Counted from the stretch's first letter, positions 18,014 through 26,317 are shown. The stretch: 64,000 nucleotides of DNA from Leptospirillum ferrooxidans C2-3 (GCF_000284315.1 NC_017094.1:2387486-2451485), one strand, 5' to 3'. Program-made: numbers and translations. The notes: generated by a model from the sequence alone, not told the origin.

Positions 18014-18796
18014 ATGAACCAATTCAAAAAACAAGCTATCACCGGGTTATCTTTGGTGACATTGGCATTGTTTGGCGGGTGTGTTTCCATTGAATCGGGA
18101 ACCATCTCGGAAAGTCACAACGGATCCACTGGAACCGTTGTTCACTCTACAACCAGTCAGGATGGTTTTCTCGAGATTTTCGGAACCCGCAAGGACACTT
18201 CAAAAGCAAACAAGGCTCTTGCTTCACAGTGCACGAACAGTCGACTGACGGATGTGGTCGACCAGGTCTCCAAAAGGGATGTTTTGTTATTGGTCCAGAT
18301 CTACACGGTCAGAGCCCAGGGAGTCTGTCTTCCTGTCGCTGCTCCGGCTCCTGCTCCTACCCCAGTCGTTGCCCCAGCACCTGCTCCGGTTGTCCACCAG
18401 CTTGTCCATGCAAAAAAAACCAAAAGAGGGCTTGTGTTCACCCTCGGCTCCGTTCTTTTTGCAACAAACAAATCCAATTTGAACGAGAATGCCAGAAATA
18501 GTGTCAACGAATTAACGGCGTATCTTAAGGATCATCCCAACAGAAACATCCGAATAGAGGGCTACACCGACAGTACTGGATCCAAAAAGTACAATCAGGT
18601 TCTTTCTATTCGCAGAGCGAAATCGGTTGAAGAATCTCTCCTAAAAGCCGGTATCGACAAAAACAGGATGCAGGCCAAAGGGTACGGCCCCCTCTTTCCA
18701 GTCGCAACCAACAAAACCGCTGATGGACGTCAGCTTAACCGCCGGGTGGAAGTTGTTATTTCTGACAAACACGGTCACTTTCTCAAGAACCGATAA
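18014..18796 (+). CDS. OmpA-family lipoprotein
   Basis: A 260-residue lipoprotein. The signal peptide ends in the lipobox LFGGC. Residues about 20-110 form a small domain shared with the next gene (GTISES, then SQCTN, RDVLLLVQIYTV and VC), followed by an Ala/Pro linker (about 110-130) and a C-terminal OmpA peptidoglycan-binding domain (about 140-255) with NIRIEGYTDSTGSKKYN, LSIRRAKSVEESL and QLNRRVEVVI. It should tie the outer membrane to the cell wall, as Pal does. Of three possible ATGs the one at 18014 has the best spacing to AAGGAGG. Confidence 0.9.
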   Translation: MNQFKKQAITGLSLVTLALFGGCVSIESGTISESHNGSTGTVVHSTTSQDGFLEIFGTRKDTSKANKALASQCTNSRLTDVVDQVSKRDVLLLVQIYTVRAQGVCLPVAAPAPAPTPVVAPAPAPVVHQLVHAKKTKRGLVFTLGSVLFATNKSNLNENARNSVNELTAYLKDHPNRNIRIEGYTDSTGSKKYNQVLSIRRAKSVEESLLKAGIDKNRMQAKGYGPLFPVATNKTADGRQLNRRVEVVISDKHGHFLKNR

Positions 18797-18820
18797 CATT
18801 AAACATTTGTGGAGGCTTGA

Positions 18821-19138
18821 ATGATAAAAAATACATTTCTCGCATTAACAGCAGCTATCTCTCTTTCCGTATTTGGCGGTTGCACCTGGATCAATTCCGG
18901 AAGTATCTCTGAAAGCAATAAAGCTACAGCTGGTACCCCCATTCATGCGACTGTAACCAGTGATTATGGATTATTTCATATCACTTCTCCCAAGGATCTG
19001 ACACAAAAGACCAATGAAGCCCTTATGTCCCAATGCCAGAGCGGTACCATGACCGACGTTCAGACGCAGTTGAACGTGAGAGATTTCTTTCTTCTCGTAC
19101 AGGTTTATAAAATGGAAGCCTCAGCCATCTGTAAATAA
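18821..19138 (+). CDS. short lipoprotein related to the OmpA-gene N-terminus
   Basis: A 105-residue lipoprotein (lipobox VFGGC) that aligns along its whole length with residues 1-110 of the preceding OmpA-type protein: SGSISES, SQCQSG, DVQTQLNVRDFFLLVQVYKM and AIC. It lacks the linker and the OmpA domain. Two conserved cysteines after the lipobox could form a disulfide. It is 24 bases downstream, with its own GGAGG, and the pair ends at a strong terminator. Function unknown. Confidence 0.75.
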   Translation: MIKNTFLALTAAISLSVFGGCTWINSGSISESNKATAGTPIHATVTSDYGLFHITSPKDLTQKTNEALMSQCQSGTMTDVQTQLNVRDFFLLVQVYKMEASAICK

Positions 19139-19161
19139 TACGTCTTGGTGATATGGCAGGG

Positions 19162-19193
19162 GGGATTCTGACTTTGTCAGAATCCCTTTTTTT
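19162..19193 (+). terminator. intrinsic terminator after the OmpA-type pair
   Basis: An 11-bp perfect stem (GGGATTCTGAC/GTCAGAATCCC) with a 3-nt loop and seven T residues at 19187-19193. It ends the mscL/OmpA side of transcription. Confidence 0.9.
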
Positions 19194-19273
19194 ATGATTT
19201 TTTCATCACAGACCTAAGCGAGCCCATCCGAAATAATCAATTCAATTTATTTGATAGCTCTCACATTCACAAT

Positions 19274-19304
19274 AAAAAAGGGCAATGACCGAAGCCATTG
19301 CCCT
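19274..19304 (-). terminator. intrinsic terminator of the first oxidoreductase operon
   Basis: On the minus strand a 9-bp stem (AGGGCAATG/CATTGCCCT, 8-nt loop with CTTCGG) is followed by a run of six T. It lies 42 bases after the stop of the 87-residue gene and so places that gene in the same operon as the four oxidoreductase subunits. Confidence 0.9.
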
Positions 19305-19345
19305 ATCTCTTGCGGAAATCCATTTCACTGAGAATCTAAAGCGAA

Positions 19346-19609
19346 TCAGGCAAGATCTTCTTCCTGTAACAAATCCGCTTCATTTTCAGTTCCTTCCGAA
19401 TCTCCAAATATTTTCTTCGAGTAATAGTCTGCCCAATCCAGATACATTTTCCCGCTATCTCTTATGGCCACAAAAGAGACCATTTTAGCCCTTAAATCAT
19501 CGGGAGATACTCCGGATTGCTCAAGATTTCGAATCTGGGCATCGAGCAAGAACAGGAAGCGGTCCATTGCATCGCTCACTTCGTCCAGTGCATTCTTCAT
19601 CTCGCTCAT
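19346..19609 (-). CDS. small helical protein, last gene of oxidoreductase operon 1
   Basis: An 87-residue acidic, mostly helical protein with no cysteine or recognised domain. Its ATG has AAGGGG upstream. It follows the delta ferredoxin subunit by 41 bases and precedes the operon terminator. Five-gene 2-oxoacid oxidoreductase operons are known in Hydrogenobacter (recalled), where the fifth, small product is called epsilon; this gene is in the right place to be such a subunit or assembly factor, but I see no sequence proof. Confidence 0.6.
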   Translation of the reverse strand: MSEMKNALDEVSDAMDRFLFLLDAQIRNLEQSGVSPDDLRAKMVSFVAIRDSGKMYLDWADYYSKKIFGDSEGTENEADLLQEEDLA

Positions 19610-19650
19610 GGAACATTTCCCCTTTGCTGTAACTTAATCCGACGGGGAGC

Positions 19651-19863
19651 CTAACGATCCTGCATCGTAATGGCTTTATGCTTTGCTGCGTCACAAACAA
19701 CGACGCAGAGCTCGCATCCCTTACATCGGGATTCGACAACAAATGCAACCTTTTTTTCATCATTCATCATGATGCAGTTTGCTTCAGGACAATACATGAT
19801 GCATAGTCTGCATCCTTTGTTGGCCACACATGCTTCTTCATTGATTTCTGCAACGTAATACAT
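19651..19863 (-). CDS. 2-oxoacid:ferredoxin oxidoreductase delta subunit (copy 1)
   Basis: A 70-residue 2[4Fe-4S] ferredoxin-like subunit. The second cluster motif is canonical (CKGCELCVVVC, Cx2Cx2Cx3C). The first has a stretched spacing, C-x5-C-x2-C-x3-CP (from Cys12). It would pass electrons between free ferredoxin and the thiamine-diphosphate site. It lies between the gamma subunit (19 bases upstream) and the 87-residue gene. Confidence 0.88.
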   Translation of the reverse strand: MYYVAEINEEACVANKGCRLCIMYCPEANCIMMNDEKKVAFVVESRCKGCELCVVVCDAAKHKAITMQDR

Positions 19864-19882
19864 TGATTTTTCCCGCCTTTGG

Positions 19883-20572
19883 TTAAGCCATCATCTGGGG
19901 CGTATAGTGAGCATTTTTAGCAAACTCTACCGCTCGATCGAATCCCTGTCGGATTGTTTCAAGATTTTTCTGAAGAAGCATTTCTTTCTTGGCAAATTTC
20001 TTCTTGATGGCTTCATCAAGAGTAGCCGTACCGCCGGATGCGACATACTTTTTACCAAAACGATCCTGAAGAGCGAGATCAAGGGCATTCATCGACACAA
20101 CATTGGTCAATCCCACAAGACTGCCAATCATTGCCATGTTGGTTGCCAGCTCTGTTCCCGCGACTTCATGGGCAATCTTGGTAGCTGGAACATAAAAAAC
20201 AAGAGCATTGAGTTTTTCAAGACCCTCTTTTTCAGCGTCACTCAGAAGGTCGATATCATCATTGATGATGACGATCCCGTTCTTTTTCAATCCAGAGAAA
20301 AAGGGCATCGTATAGGACTTGCCCATAGTGATCACCTGGGGATGAAAAACCATGACCACATCCGGAAAGACTAATTCCCCGCGATCAAAGATTTTTTCGG
20401 GACCGATCCGGGCATAAGCTTCCGCCGGAGCCATTCTTTTTTCAGCTCCAAAAAATGGGTTACTGATGGCAAACAAATTTTCTTTGGATGCTGCCATTGC
20501 CAAGATATGGGCTGAGGTCACAACACCCTGCCCACCCAATCCAGACATACGAACATTGATTCTGGTTTTCAT
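19883..20572 (-). CDS. 2-oxoacid:ferredoxin oxidoreductase gamma subunit (copy 1)
   Basis: A 229-residue subunit beginning with the family hallmark RMSGLGGQGVVTSAHILA, followed by FGAEKRMAPAEAYARI and ATNMAMIGSL. This is the gamma domain of pyruvate/2-oxoglutarate:ferredoxin oxidoreductases, encoded separately as in multi-subunit enzymes. It is 27 bases downstream of the beta gene. About 30-40 percent of positions look identical to the copy at 24712-25407 by eye. Confidence 0.93.
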   Translation of the reverse strand: MKTRINVRMSGLGGQGVVTSAHILAMAASKENLFAISNPFFGAEKRMAPAEAYARIGPEKIFDRGELVFPDVVMVFHPQVITMGKSYTMPFFSGLKKNGIVIINDDIDLLSDAEKEGLEKLNALVFYVPATKIAHEVAGTELATNMAMIGSLVGLTNVVSMNALDLALQDRFGKKYVASGGTATLDEAIKKKFAKKEMLLQKNLETIRQGFDRAVEFAKNAHYTPQMMA

Positions 20573-20599
20573 GTTCTCTCCTTCAGAAAACGGATTTGA

Positions 20600-21493
20600 T
20601 CAGTTGTTAGCAGAAGCTGCCAACTTGTCCGCTTTTTTCTTTGCATTCATATCATCGATAAACGCCTGTGCTTCCGGGGTGATAAATTCGCGGAACTTGA
20701 AACGCTCACCAGCCGATTCAGAATCCCTCATTTCCTGCAGACCTTCCATGCTCTGTTTTCCGATTTCCAGAATACAGGGGGTATAGATCTGAAGATATGT
20801 GGGGCCAATCTCGCGGGCAATCAACACAGCCTGCTTTACAACCCTTTCGACAAGGCTGGGCTTGCTGGTCGTCAAAACGGCAACATATGCGCAACCAGAC
20901 TCTCTCGCAATTTCCGGAAGTCTGACTTTTTCAAACTTTTTCCCCTGGGGGGCCATCTTTGCAACAAAACCTTTCTGCATAAGGCCGGACTCTTGACCTC
21001 CGGTATTGGCATAAAGCTCGTTGTCAAAACAGATGGTGGTGAATTTCTCCTGACGAAACCAGGATTGGAGTGTCATATCCAGTCCGATGTCTACAGTCGC
21101 TCCATCACCGGCAAGAACGATGACGTCCTTCACCTGATTTGGAAAACGGTAAGCCAATGCCCTTTTAAGCCCTGTGGCGATTGCGTTCTGGTTTCCGAAC
21201 AGGGAATGAATGTTCTGGACCGCAACCATCGGGAAAACAAGACTGGTACAACCGGTCGATCCAACCATGACCGTATCTTCCGGAGCGGGAATCGAGGCCA
21301 TGATATGCCTGAAGGCGATTGACTCGGGACACCCTGCGCAAAGGGAATGCTCGGCAATCAGCTCGGTGGAAGAACCGACATCTTTCCAGCCACGATCATT
21401 TTTTCCATATGTGGCATGGTCAACGAGATCCCGGTAATCCTGAGGGATAATGTCCCAGAACTCAGGATTGATGACAATTTTTTCTTTGCTCAT
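20600..21493 (-). CDS. 2-oxoacid:ferredoxin oxidoreductase beta subunit (copy 1)
   Basis: A 297-residue thiamine-diphosphate-binding subunit. Seen: CAGCPES near residue 53, VMVGSTGCTS, and the diphosphate/Mg motif GDGATVDIGLDMTL followed by FDNELYANTGGQESG. Together with alpha it carries out the reversible reductive carboxylation of acetyl-CoA or succinyl-CoA. The ATG at 21493 has GGAGG 7 bases before it. Whether the substrate is pyruvate or 2-oxoglutarate cannot be read from these motifs. Confidence 0.93.
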   Translation of the reverse strand: MSKEKIVINPEFWDIIPQDYRDLVDHATYGKNDRGWKDVGSSTELIAEHSLCAGCPESIAFRHIMASIPAPEDTVMVGSTGCTSLVFPMVAVQNIHSLFGNQNAIATGLKRALAYRFPNQVKDVIVLAGDGATVDIGLDMTLQSWFRQEKFTTICFDNELYANTGGQESGLMQKGFVAKMAPQGKKFEKVRLPEIARESGCAYVAVLTTSKPSLVERVVKQAVLIAREIGPTYLQIYTPCILEIGKQSMEGLQEMRDSESAGERFKFREFITPEAQAFIDDMNAKKKADKLAASANN

Positions 21494-21542
21494 TGAAAAC
21501 CTCCTAGGTGACTATATTTTAAGTGTTGAATCCCGTGATATC

Positions 21543-22748
21543 TTATTTTTTGTTCATCCTGGCAATCGTTCTCTCTACTTCTTCGACAATGACCTCTGGA
21601 GGCATGGTCATACCGCCAGCGACATGAGGTCCCGCAATAACTCTCTCATTTCTTTCGACAACTGAGGCGATTTCTCTTGCCATCCAGCCGGCGACATTGA
21701 ATTCGGGGACAAAAATGTATTTGGCGTTTTTTGTCGCTTCCCGAATTTCTTCTTTTGGAAAGGGCCTGATCGTCTTGATCTTGACCAATCCCACTTTCAC
21801 GCCCTTGTCACGGAACAGGCGGATGGCTTCCCTTGACTGGGAAACGGCCGTTCCAGAAGACACCAGGAGAATTTCAGCATCGGGGTTTTCTACTTCAATC
21901 AGTCCATTCAGAAGTTTTCTGGTCATCTTCCGTGAGCGCTCCATTGCCGCTTTGACTTCAAGCTGCCAGCTGGCATGGGTCATGTAGGAAATATAGTTTG
22001 ATTTCATGATGAATGGATCCCTCATGTGTCGGATCGGAGCCGTTTCCATATCCATTACAGGGGTGGGGTTCGCATAGGGATTGTAATGGGGAAGAGCCAC
22101 ATTTTCGGGCGTCATGCTCACGACATCTTTTGTATGAGTCACAAAGAATCCGTCACAAATGACACCGATCGGAAGATGGACCTCGGGAAGCTCGGCAACG
22201 ATGTACCCTTTCATCATGAAGTCGAAAAGATCCTGTGCGTCTTCTGCGTGCCACAAGAGCATCCCGGTCTCGAGCATAAATGCAATTTCCAGGGTATCCG
22301 GCTGAATTGTCAGCGGAGAGTTTACGCCCCGGACGGTAAAGACAACCTGAATGGGAAGCCTTGCTCCGGCCCACATCGGGAAGTTTTCGAATGCACGAAG
22401 GGTTCCTGGTCCGGCTGTAGTGGTAAAGACACGGGCGCCGCCGAAAGCTGCACCGGCACATTGTCCCATAACAGCAAACTCAGATTCGCCTCTCATGTAA
22501 TCGCCGACATATCCATCCGCATATAATTCGCCAACAAGGGACGACGCTTCACTTTGTGGGGTGATGGGATAGGCAACCGAGAAATCGACACTGCTTCTTT
22601 TGACAGCCTCTTTTATGACTTCAGATCCTGTAAGGAAGGCTTGAGTACGGGGAGAGTTGAAAAAAATCTCTTCAGGAGCAGTGATGATCTGACCTTTTTT
22701 ATTGGGTGTCCCGATTTGGGGGACATTGGGGTTTTCATGGGTTCCCAT
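21543..22748 (-). CDS. 2-oxoacid:ferredoxin oxidoreductase alpha subunit (copy 1)
   Basis: A 401-residue subunit with FLTGSEVIKEAVKRS, SVAYPITPQSEASS, GAAFGGARVFTTTAGPGTL and a C-terminal VGLVKIKTIRPFPKEE region, the pyrimidine-binding and C-terminal parts of the 2-oxoacid:ferredoxin oxidoreductase alpha chain. The start is the ATG at 22748, preceded by AAGGAG; the frame is open for 92 more codons upstream but without family similarity. It heads operon 1 (alpha, beta, gamma, delta, small gene), which fits CO2 fixation by the reductive TCA cycle. Confidence 0.93.
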   Translation of the reverse strand: MGTHENPNVPQIGTPNKKGQIITAPEEIFFNSPRTQAFLTGSEVIKEAVKRSSVDFSVAYPITPQSEASSLVGELYADGYVGDYMRGESEFAVMGQCAGAAFGGARVFTTTAGPGTLRAFENFPMWAGARLPIQVVFTVRGVNSPLTIQPDTLEIAFMLETGMLLWHAEDAQDLFDFMMKGYIVAELPEVHLPIGVICDGFFVTHTKDVVSMTPENVALPHYNPYANPTPVMDMETAPIRHMRDPFIMKSNYISYMTHASWQLEVKAAMERSRKMTRKLLNGLIEVENPDAEILLVSSGTAVSQSREAIRLFRDKGVKVGLVKIKTIRPFPKEEIREATKNAKYIFVPEFNVAGWMAREIASVVERNERVIAGPHVAGGMTMPPEVIVEEVERTIARMNKK

Positions 22749-23576
22749 GGTGTTCTCCTTATATGTTGGATTGCATATGGTCCAGAATGCCATCGCCATT
22801 TTGGCATAGTGGGGCATCAATGTTGCGACAGGAAGAAAATCTTCTATGCCGCCAGGCGCTATACACACATCTTGCAAGAATCGGAAAACGAATTGGTTCT
22901 TTTTATGGTCAAAGCTGTTGTTATATTCGTTTCTTTTAAGATGGCTCCATTTCAACCAGCGATATCTTGAACCATTTTCTGATAATAAATAAAAACTTCT
23001 ATTCTGAAATCTCCGGAGTAGCAACTATCCTGCTTTCCATCGGGTCGCTCCGGGCGATCCGATGACTCTCCTACGAACTTTTCCACCCCTGAGCGATCCT
23101 CGCTAGAGAATGGTTTTCCGGTCTCACGAGCGGAAGGTCCTGTTTCTTCGGGACCTGAGAAAAAGACGTTCTCTTTTTCTCCTTACATGTCCCTCCTCAG
23201 GCATTTATCCTCGGACCGTTCCGGCCTTCAATCTCCCGGTGGAGTCTTCGGATTCGCAGGAGCCACTGAGTGTACAGTCTGATCTTGTTATAATAGGGAC
23301 ACGATAACAGAAAATCAGATCGTTCACTAACCCCTATTGCCTTGCGGGCGAAGAAGAATGAGGATTACGCTCGCTTTTATTCAGTAACTCATTTATGACA
23401 GAAACCCGGGAAATAAGTCTCGCAAAAAAAACGGCCCACCTCATCGTAAGTCATGAGCACATAAGCGGTTAAGACATAAGAATCATATCCACTCTAATGC
23501 ATTTGTGGGAATGTAATGATTTTCAATCCGTTTTTCTCGACTGATTTCCTGGACTTCCAGAAAACTGGAACTCTAT
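22749..23576. other. 828-bp gene-free region dense in hairpins, upstream of operon 1
   Basis: No supported gene. Inverted repeats seen: 11-bp stem with 5-nt loop at 23038-23064 (one G-T pair); AGCGA/TCGCT at 23092-23104; AGGTCC/GGACCT at about 23136-23156; GAGAAAAAG/CTTTTTCTC at 23157-23181; and a two-part hairpin at 23278-23319. A leader or non-coding RNA is possible on either strand. The pattern does not match RNase P, SRP, tmRNA or 6S RNA as far as I can recall their consensus sequences. Confidence 0.55.
23286..23294 (+). promoter_or_regulatory. extended -10 element TGTTATAAT
   Basis: A perfect TATAAT (23289-23294) with the TGn extension on the plus strand, facing away from operon 1 and towards a region with no gene. 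No good -35 box. It sits inside a two-part inverted repeat. If active, its transcript would be a non-coding RNA antisense to the space between the two operons. Confidence 0.4.
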
Positions 23577-23999
23577 TTAGCCGACAGTTAACCTTGAAAG
23601 ACTTGACACATACTCGGTTTCATCAAAAGTTTGAGCTCTTCTCGTTGCCCTGAAAGCGATATCAGCAAATACACCAATGATGGCATGAAGAGCATCGTGA
23701 TCGCTCAGCCCTTGCTCCACCAGACGAAGAAAGGCCATTTTGACCTCTGGGGGATACTCTTTCTCGATCTGGTTCTGGACTTGAAGGTGGAACATCAAAT
23801 GAACAAAGGGATTGACGATGCCCCCGTCCACTTCCTGTGGAGACGCAGAACCTTCACCTAACGCCCAGAAAGGTTCCAGTTCAGGATGGAGATCCATCAA
23901 TTCAGCGATGCTTTGATCCTCTCCTTCAAGGGGGCCGACTTTTTTTCTTTGCGCAATAGAGGAAAATCGCCATTGGTTTTCTCGATCAAAAAGATTCAT
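23577..23999 (-). CDS. DUF1841-like protein
   Basis: A 140-residue soluble protein. The central and C-terminal parts, with HPELEPFWALG, NPFVHLMFHLQVQNQIEKEYP and DHDALHAIIGVFADIAF, match the DUF1841 family as recalled (helical, with conserved histidines that might bind metal). Function unknown. Its ATG abuts the stop of the 94-residue gene (TAA then ATG), so the two are cotranslated. It is the last gene of oxidoreductase operon 2. No clear terminator follows; a 6-bp hairpin lies at 23555-23570. Confidence 0.65.
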   Translation of the reverse strand: MNLFDRENQWRFSSIAQRKKVGPLEGEDQSIAELMDLHPELEPFWALGEGSASPQEVDGGIVNPFVHLMFHLQVQNQIEKEYPPEVKMAFLRLVEQGLSDHDALHAIIGVFADIAFRATRRAQTFDETEYVSSLSRLTVG

Positions 24000-24284
24000 T
24001 TAAGGTGTCTCCGTTGTATGCAATCTTCGACCCCTGGCACCTGATCCATAAACCATGAAGACTTTTTTCCCTTGACGCAAATGGTAGGATTCCCAAGCTG
24101 GACTCACCCCGTTCAAAAAGGCTTTTGAGTCTTCCCCTGTTGCTTTGAAGTAGTCAGGATAAGTCAATCCCGCATCATAAACATCGACCAATAGACAATC
24201 TGTTGTAAAGCCATCCCCTTCGAGAACAATTCCCTTGAGGATCTCCCTGATTTTGTCCGGATCACTGATTTCAACCGCTTCCAC
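24000..24284 (-). CDS. small protein in oxidoreductase operon 2
   Basis: A 94-residue protein, not recognised. It has an alpha/beta look, with LVDVYDAGLTYPDYF and KKVFMVYGSGARGRRLHT. It starts at a GTG with GGAG 7 bases upstream. It lies 86 bases after the delta subunit. By position it could be the fifth (epsilon) subunit or an assembly factor of oxidoreductase 2. It is not visibly related to the 87-residue gene at the same place in operon 1. Confidence 0.55.
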   Translation of the reverse strand: MEAVEISDPDKIREILKGIVLEGDGFTTDCLLVDVYDAGLTYPDYFKATGEDSKAFLNGVSPAWESYHLRQGKKVFMVYGSGARGRRLHTTETP

Positions 24285-24370
24285 TCAAGAACTCCAATAT
24301 CAAAACACAGGCAGGAAGCCTGGTCCCTCAAATGACAGGAAACAGACTTCCCCCAGATTTGGGCAACTGA

Positions 24371-24682
24371 TTACTTTGCGACCTTTTCCAGAACAACCGT
24401 TTCCGGGAGCTCTTTCCACTTTGCCGGATTGAATCCTGCCTTGTTCATCTCGAACGGATTTTCAAGCTCGCTGATCATGATCATCTTGATAGCATGGTGC
24501 TTTGCCATCGTGTCACAGATGCTCACGCAAATTTCGCAAGCCTTGCAACGATCAACAGCGACAAACGCTGTCTTCTTGTCGTTGTCATAGAGAATTGTGT
24601 TGGTTTCCGGGCAGAACTGCGTACAAAGCTTACAGGCTGTCTCCGAACAGATTGCAGTATCAACATGGGCAACAAGATACAT
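24371..24682 (-). CDS. 2-oxoacid:ferredoxin oxidoreductase delta subunit (copy 2)
   Basis: A 103-residue ferredoxin-like subunit, related to copy 1 but with a ~30-residue C-terminal extension. The first iron-sulfur motif is stretched (C-x4-C-x2-C-x3-CP, from AICSETACKLC), the second is canonical (CKACEICVSIC). It is 29 bases downstream of the gamma gene. Confidence 0.88.
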   Translation of the reverse strand: MYLVAHVDTAICSETACKLCTQFCPETNTILYDNDKKTAFVAVDRCKACEICVSICDTMAKHHAIKMIMISELENPFEMNKAGFNPAKWKELPETVVLEKVAK

Positions 24683-24711
24683 CTTGAGTCACCTCTCCCG
24701 CTAGAATTTGA

Positions 24712-25407
24712 TTAAACCTGAACTTTCTCTTTCACCTTTGCCCAGCCACGTTCGACTGCAAAATTATAAGCGGCAACAATGACTTCCATGTTCTTCTTCA
24801 ACAACTGCTCTTTTTTCGCGAACTTGCGCTCAATGACGTTGTCCAGGGCTGCAGTTCCTCCTGACACAACAAATCCCTTGCCAAGGAATCTCTCCTTGAC
24901 CGATTGTTCAAGGGATGGAAGATCAGGGATGCCCATAATAGCGCTGACAGCACCAACCATGGCCATATTGGTGGCAAGGTCCGTATCGGCAATTTCTCTT
25001 GAGAGCTGTGTTGCAGGTAAGTAATAGACTCTGGCATTTCTCTCCATCAATTCTCTTTCCTCATCGGCAACGAGATTGATCGGAGTCTCCGAGTTGATCA
25101 AAACCACACCATTGGGCTTCAAGCCGGAATAGAACGGCATGGTATAGGATTTACCATGGGTGATCACCTGAGGATGGAAGATCATGATCAAATTCGGGTA
25201 GATGATCTCTCCGATTTCATAGATTTTTCCATTGGCGATCCTGACATAGCTCTCAACCGGCGCAAGTCTCTTTTCCGAACCGAAAAATGGGACGAGCGTG
25301 CTTTCTCCGCCCATGATCACCATTCCATTACTGAGAATGTGGGATGCGGTAACAACTCCCTGACCACCGATACCGGCCATTCTGATGTTATAGCGTTCCT
25401 TGTTCAT
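24712..25407 (-). CDS. 2-oxoacid:ferredoxin oxidoreductase gamma subunit (copy 2)
   Basis: A 231-residue gamma subunit with RMAGIGGQGVVTASHILS, FFGSEKRLAPVESYVRI, LIMIFHPQVITHGKSYTMPF and ATNMAMVGA. It is a clear paralogue of the gene at 19883-20572 along the whole length. It is placed between beta (34 bases) and delta. Confidence 0.93.
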   Translation of the reverse strand: MNKERYNIRMAGIGGQGVVTASHILSNGMVIMGGESTLVPFFGSEKRLAPVESYVRIANGKIYEIGEIIYPNLIMIFHPQVITHGKSYTMPFYSGLKPNGVVLINSETPINLVADEERELMERNARVYYLPATQLSREIADTDLATNMAMVGAVSAIMGIPDLPSLEQSVKERFLGKGFVVSGGTAALDNVIERKFAKKEQLLKKNMEVIVAAYNFAVERGWAKVKEKVQV

Positions 25408-25441
25408 GTAATCTCCTTTACCTGACTAAAAAGACCAATGA

Positions 25442-26317
25442 TTATTCAGCTGATTTGGTTGCCTTGGTTTTCTTTGGCTCGATGGATTCAAGAAACGCCT
25501 TGGCTTCATCGGAAATGAATTCCTGGAACCCATAACGCTCGGCTTCAAGGGACTTGGCATCATCAATCACTTTGGGTGTCGGAATCGCGTATTCAATATT
25601 GCAGGAAGTGTAGGCCTGGATGAAGGTCGGACCGATTTCCCTGGCAATGAGAACAGCTTTTCTGACAACAGACGCAACTCTTGTCGGATTGGTGACGGTC
25701 ATTCTGACAATGTAAGGAACATTGGCAGTCTTTGCCAGTCCGAGCATGTCCATTTTTTCATACTTTTTACCCTTTGGGGCCATTTTGAGGATTGCGCCAC
25801 GCTCGGTCATACCAGACTCCTGACCACCCGTGTTTCCGTATACCTCATTGTCCAGCATGATCGTGGTGAATTTTTCCTTACGGAACCAGGAATGCAATAC
25901 AGTCGAAAAACCGATATCGGCCAATCCACCGTCACCTGCCATGACAACCACATCCTTGGACTGGTCTGGGAATCTCATTTCCAAACCGCGCTTCAGACCG
26001 GAAGCCACTGCGTTTGTATCTCCATAGTTACCATAGATAAAGGGAATAGAGGTTTGGGAAAGGGCAAGACGTCCGCATCCGGCTGTTCCAACAAGGATGG
26101 TATGTTCCGGGTTTGGAAGACCAATCATCGTCAAACGGATGAAAAGGGTCATTGCACATCCTGCACACATCGGGTGCTCTTCGATGATTTCCTTGAATGT
26201 CCCCATCTCGGATACTTTTTTCTGTTTTCCGTAGGGTCCGCGCTCAACCAGATCCCGATATTCCTTTGTCATATATTTTTCGAGGGCTGGCGAGATTTTC
26301 AGATTATCCATGCTCAT
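25442..26317 (-). CDS. 2-oxoacid:ferredoxin oxidoreductase beta subunit (copy 2)
   Basis: A 291-residue thiamine-diphosphate subunit: HPMCAGCAMTLFIRL, ILVGTAGCGRL, GDGGLADIGFSTVLHSWFRKEKF and LDNEVYGNTGGQESG. Note CAGCAM where copy 1 has CAGCPE. A paralogue of copy 1. The ATG at 26317 has GGAGG 8 bases upstream. Substrate (pyruvate versus 2-oxoglutarate) undecided. Confidence 0.93.
   Translation of the reverse strand: MSMDNLKISPALEKYMTKEYRDLVERGPYGKQKKVSEMGTFKEIIEEHPMCAGCAMTLFIRLTMIGLPNPEHTILVGTAGCGRLALSQTSIPFIYGNYGDTNAVASGLKRGLEMRFPDQSKDVVVMAGDGGLADIGFSTVLHSWFRKEKFTTIMLDNEVYGNTGGQESGMTERGAILKMAPKGKKYEKMDMLGLAKTANVPYIVRMTVTNPTRVASVVRKAVLIAREIGPTFIQAYTSCNIEYAIPTPKVIDDAKSLEAERYGFQEFISDEAKAFLESIEPKKTKATKSAE

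Noticed and set aside
22749-23024. 92-residue N-terminal extension of the alpha 1 subunit
   Set aside because: No match to the family; the ATG at 22748 with AAGGAG is clearly better.
23200-23275. Cobalamin-riboswitch-like stretch (CCGGTG ... GCCACTG) on the plus strand
   Set aside because: The two motifs are near the right distance, but the upstream GGGAA box and the downstream AGnCAGGAGACC box are missing and no gene follows on that strand.
23110-23307. 65-codon open frame on the plus strand
   Set aside because: No ribosome-binding site, basic and Leu/Arg-biased composition, and it lies within hairpin-rich DNA.
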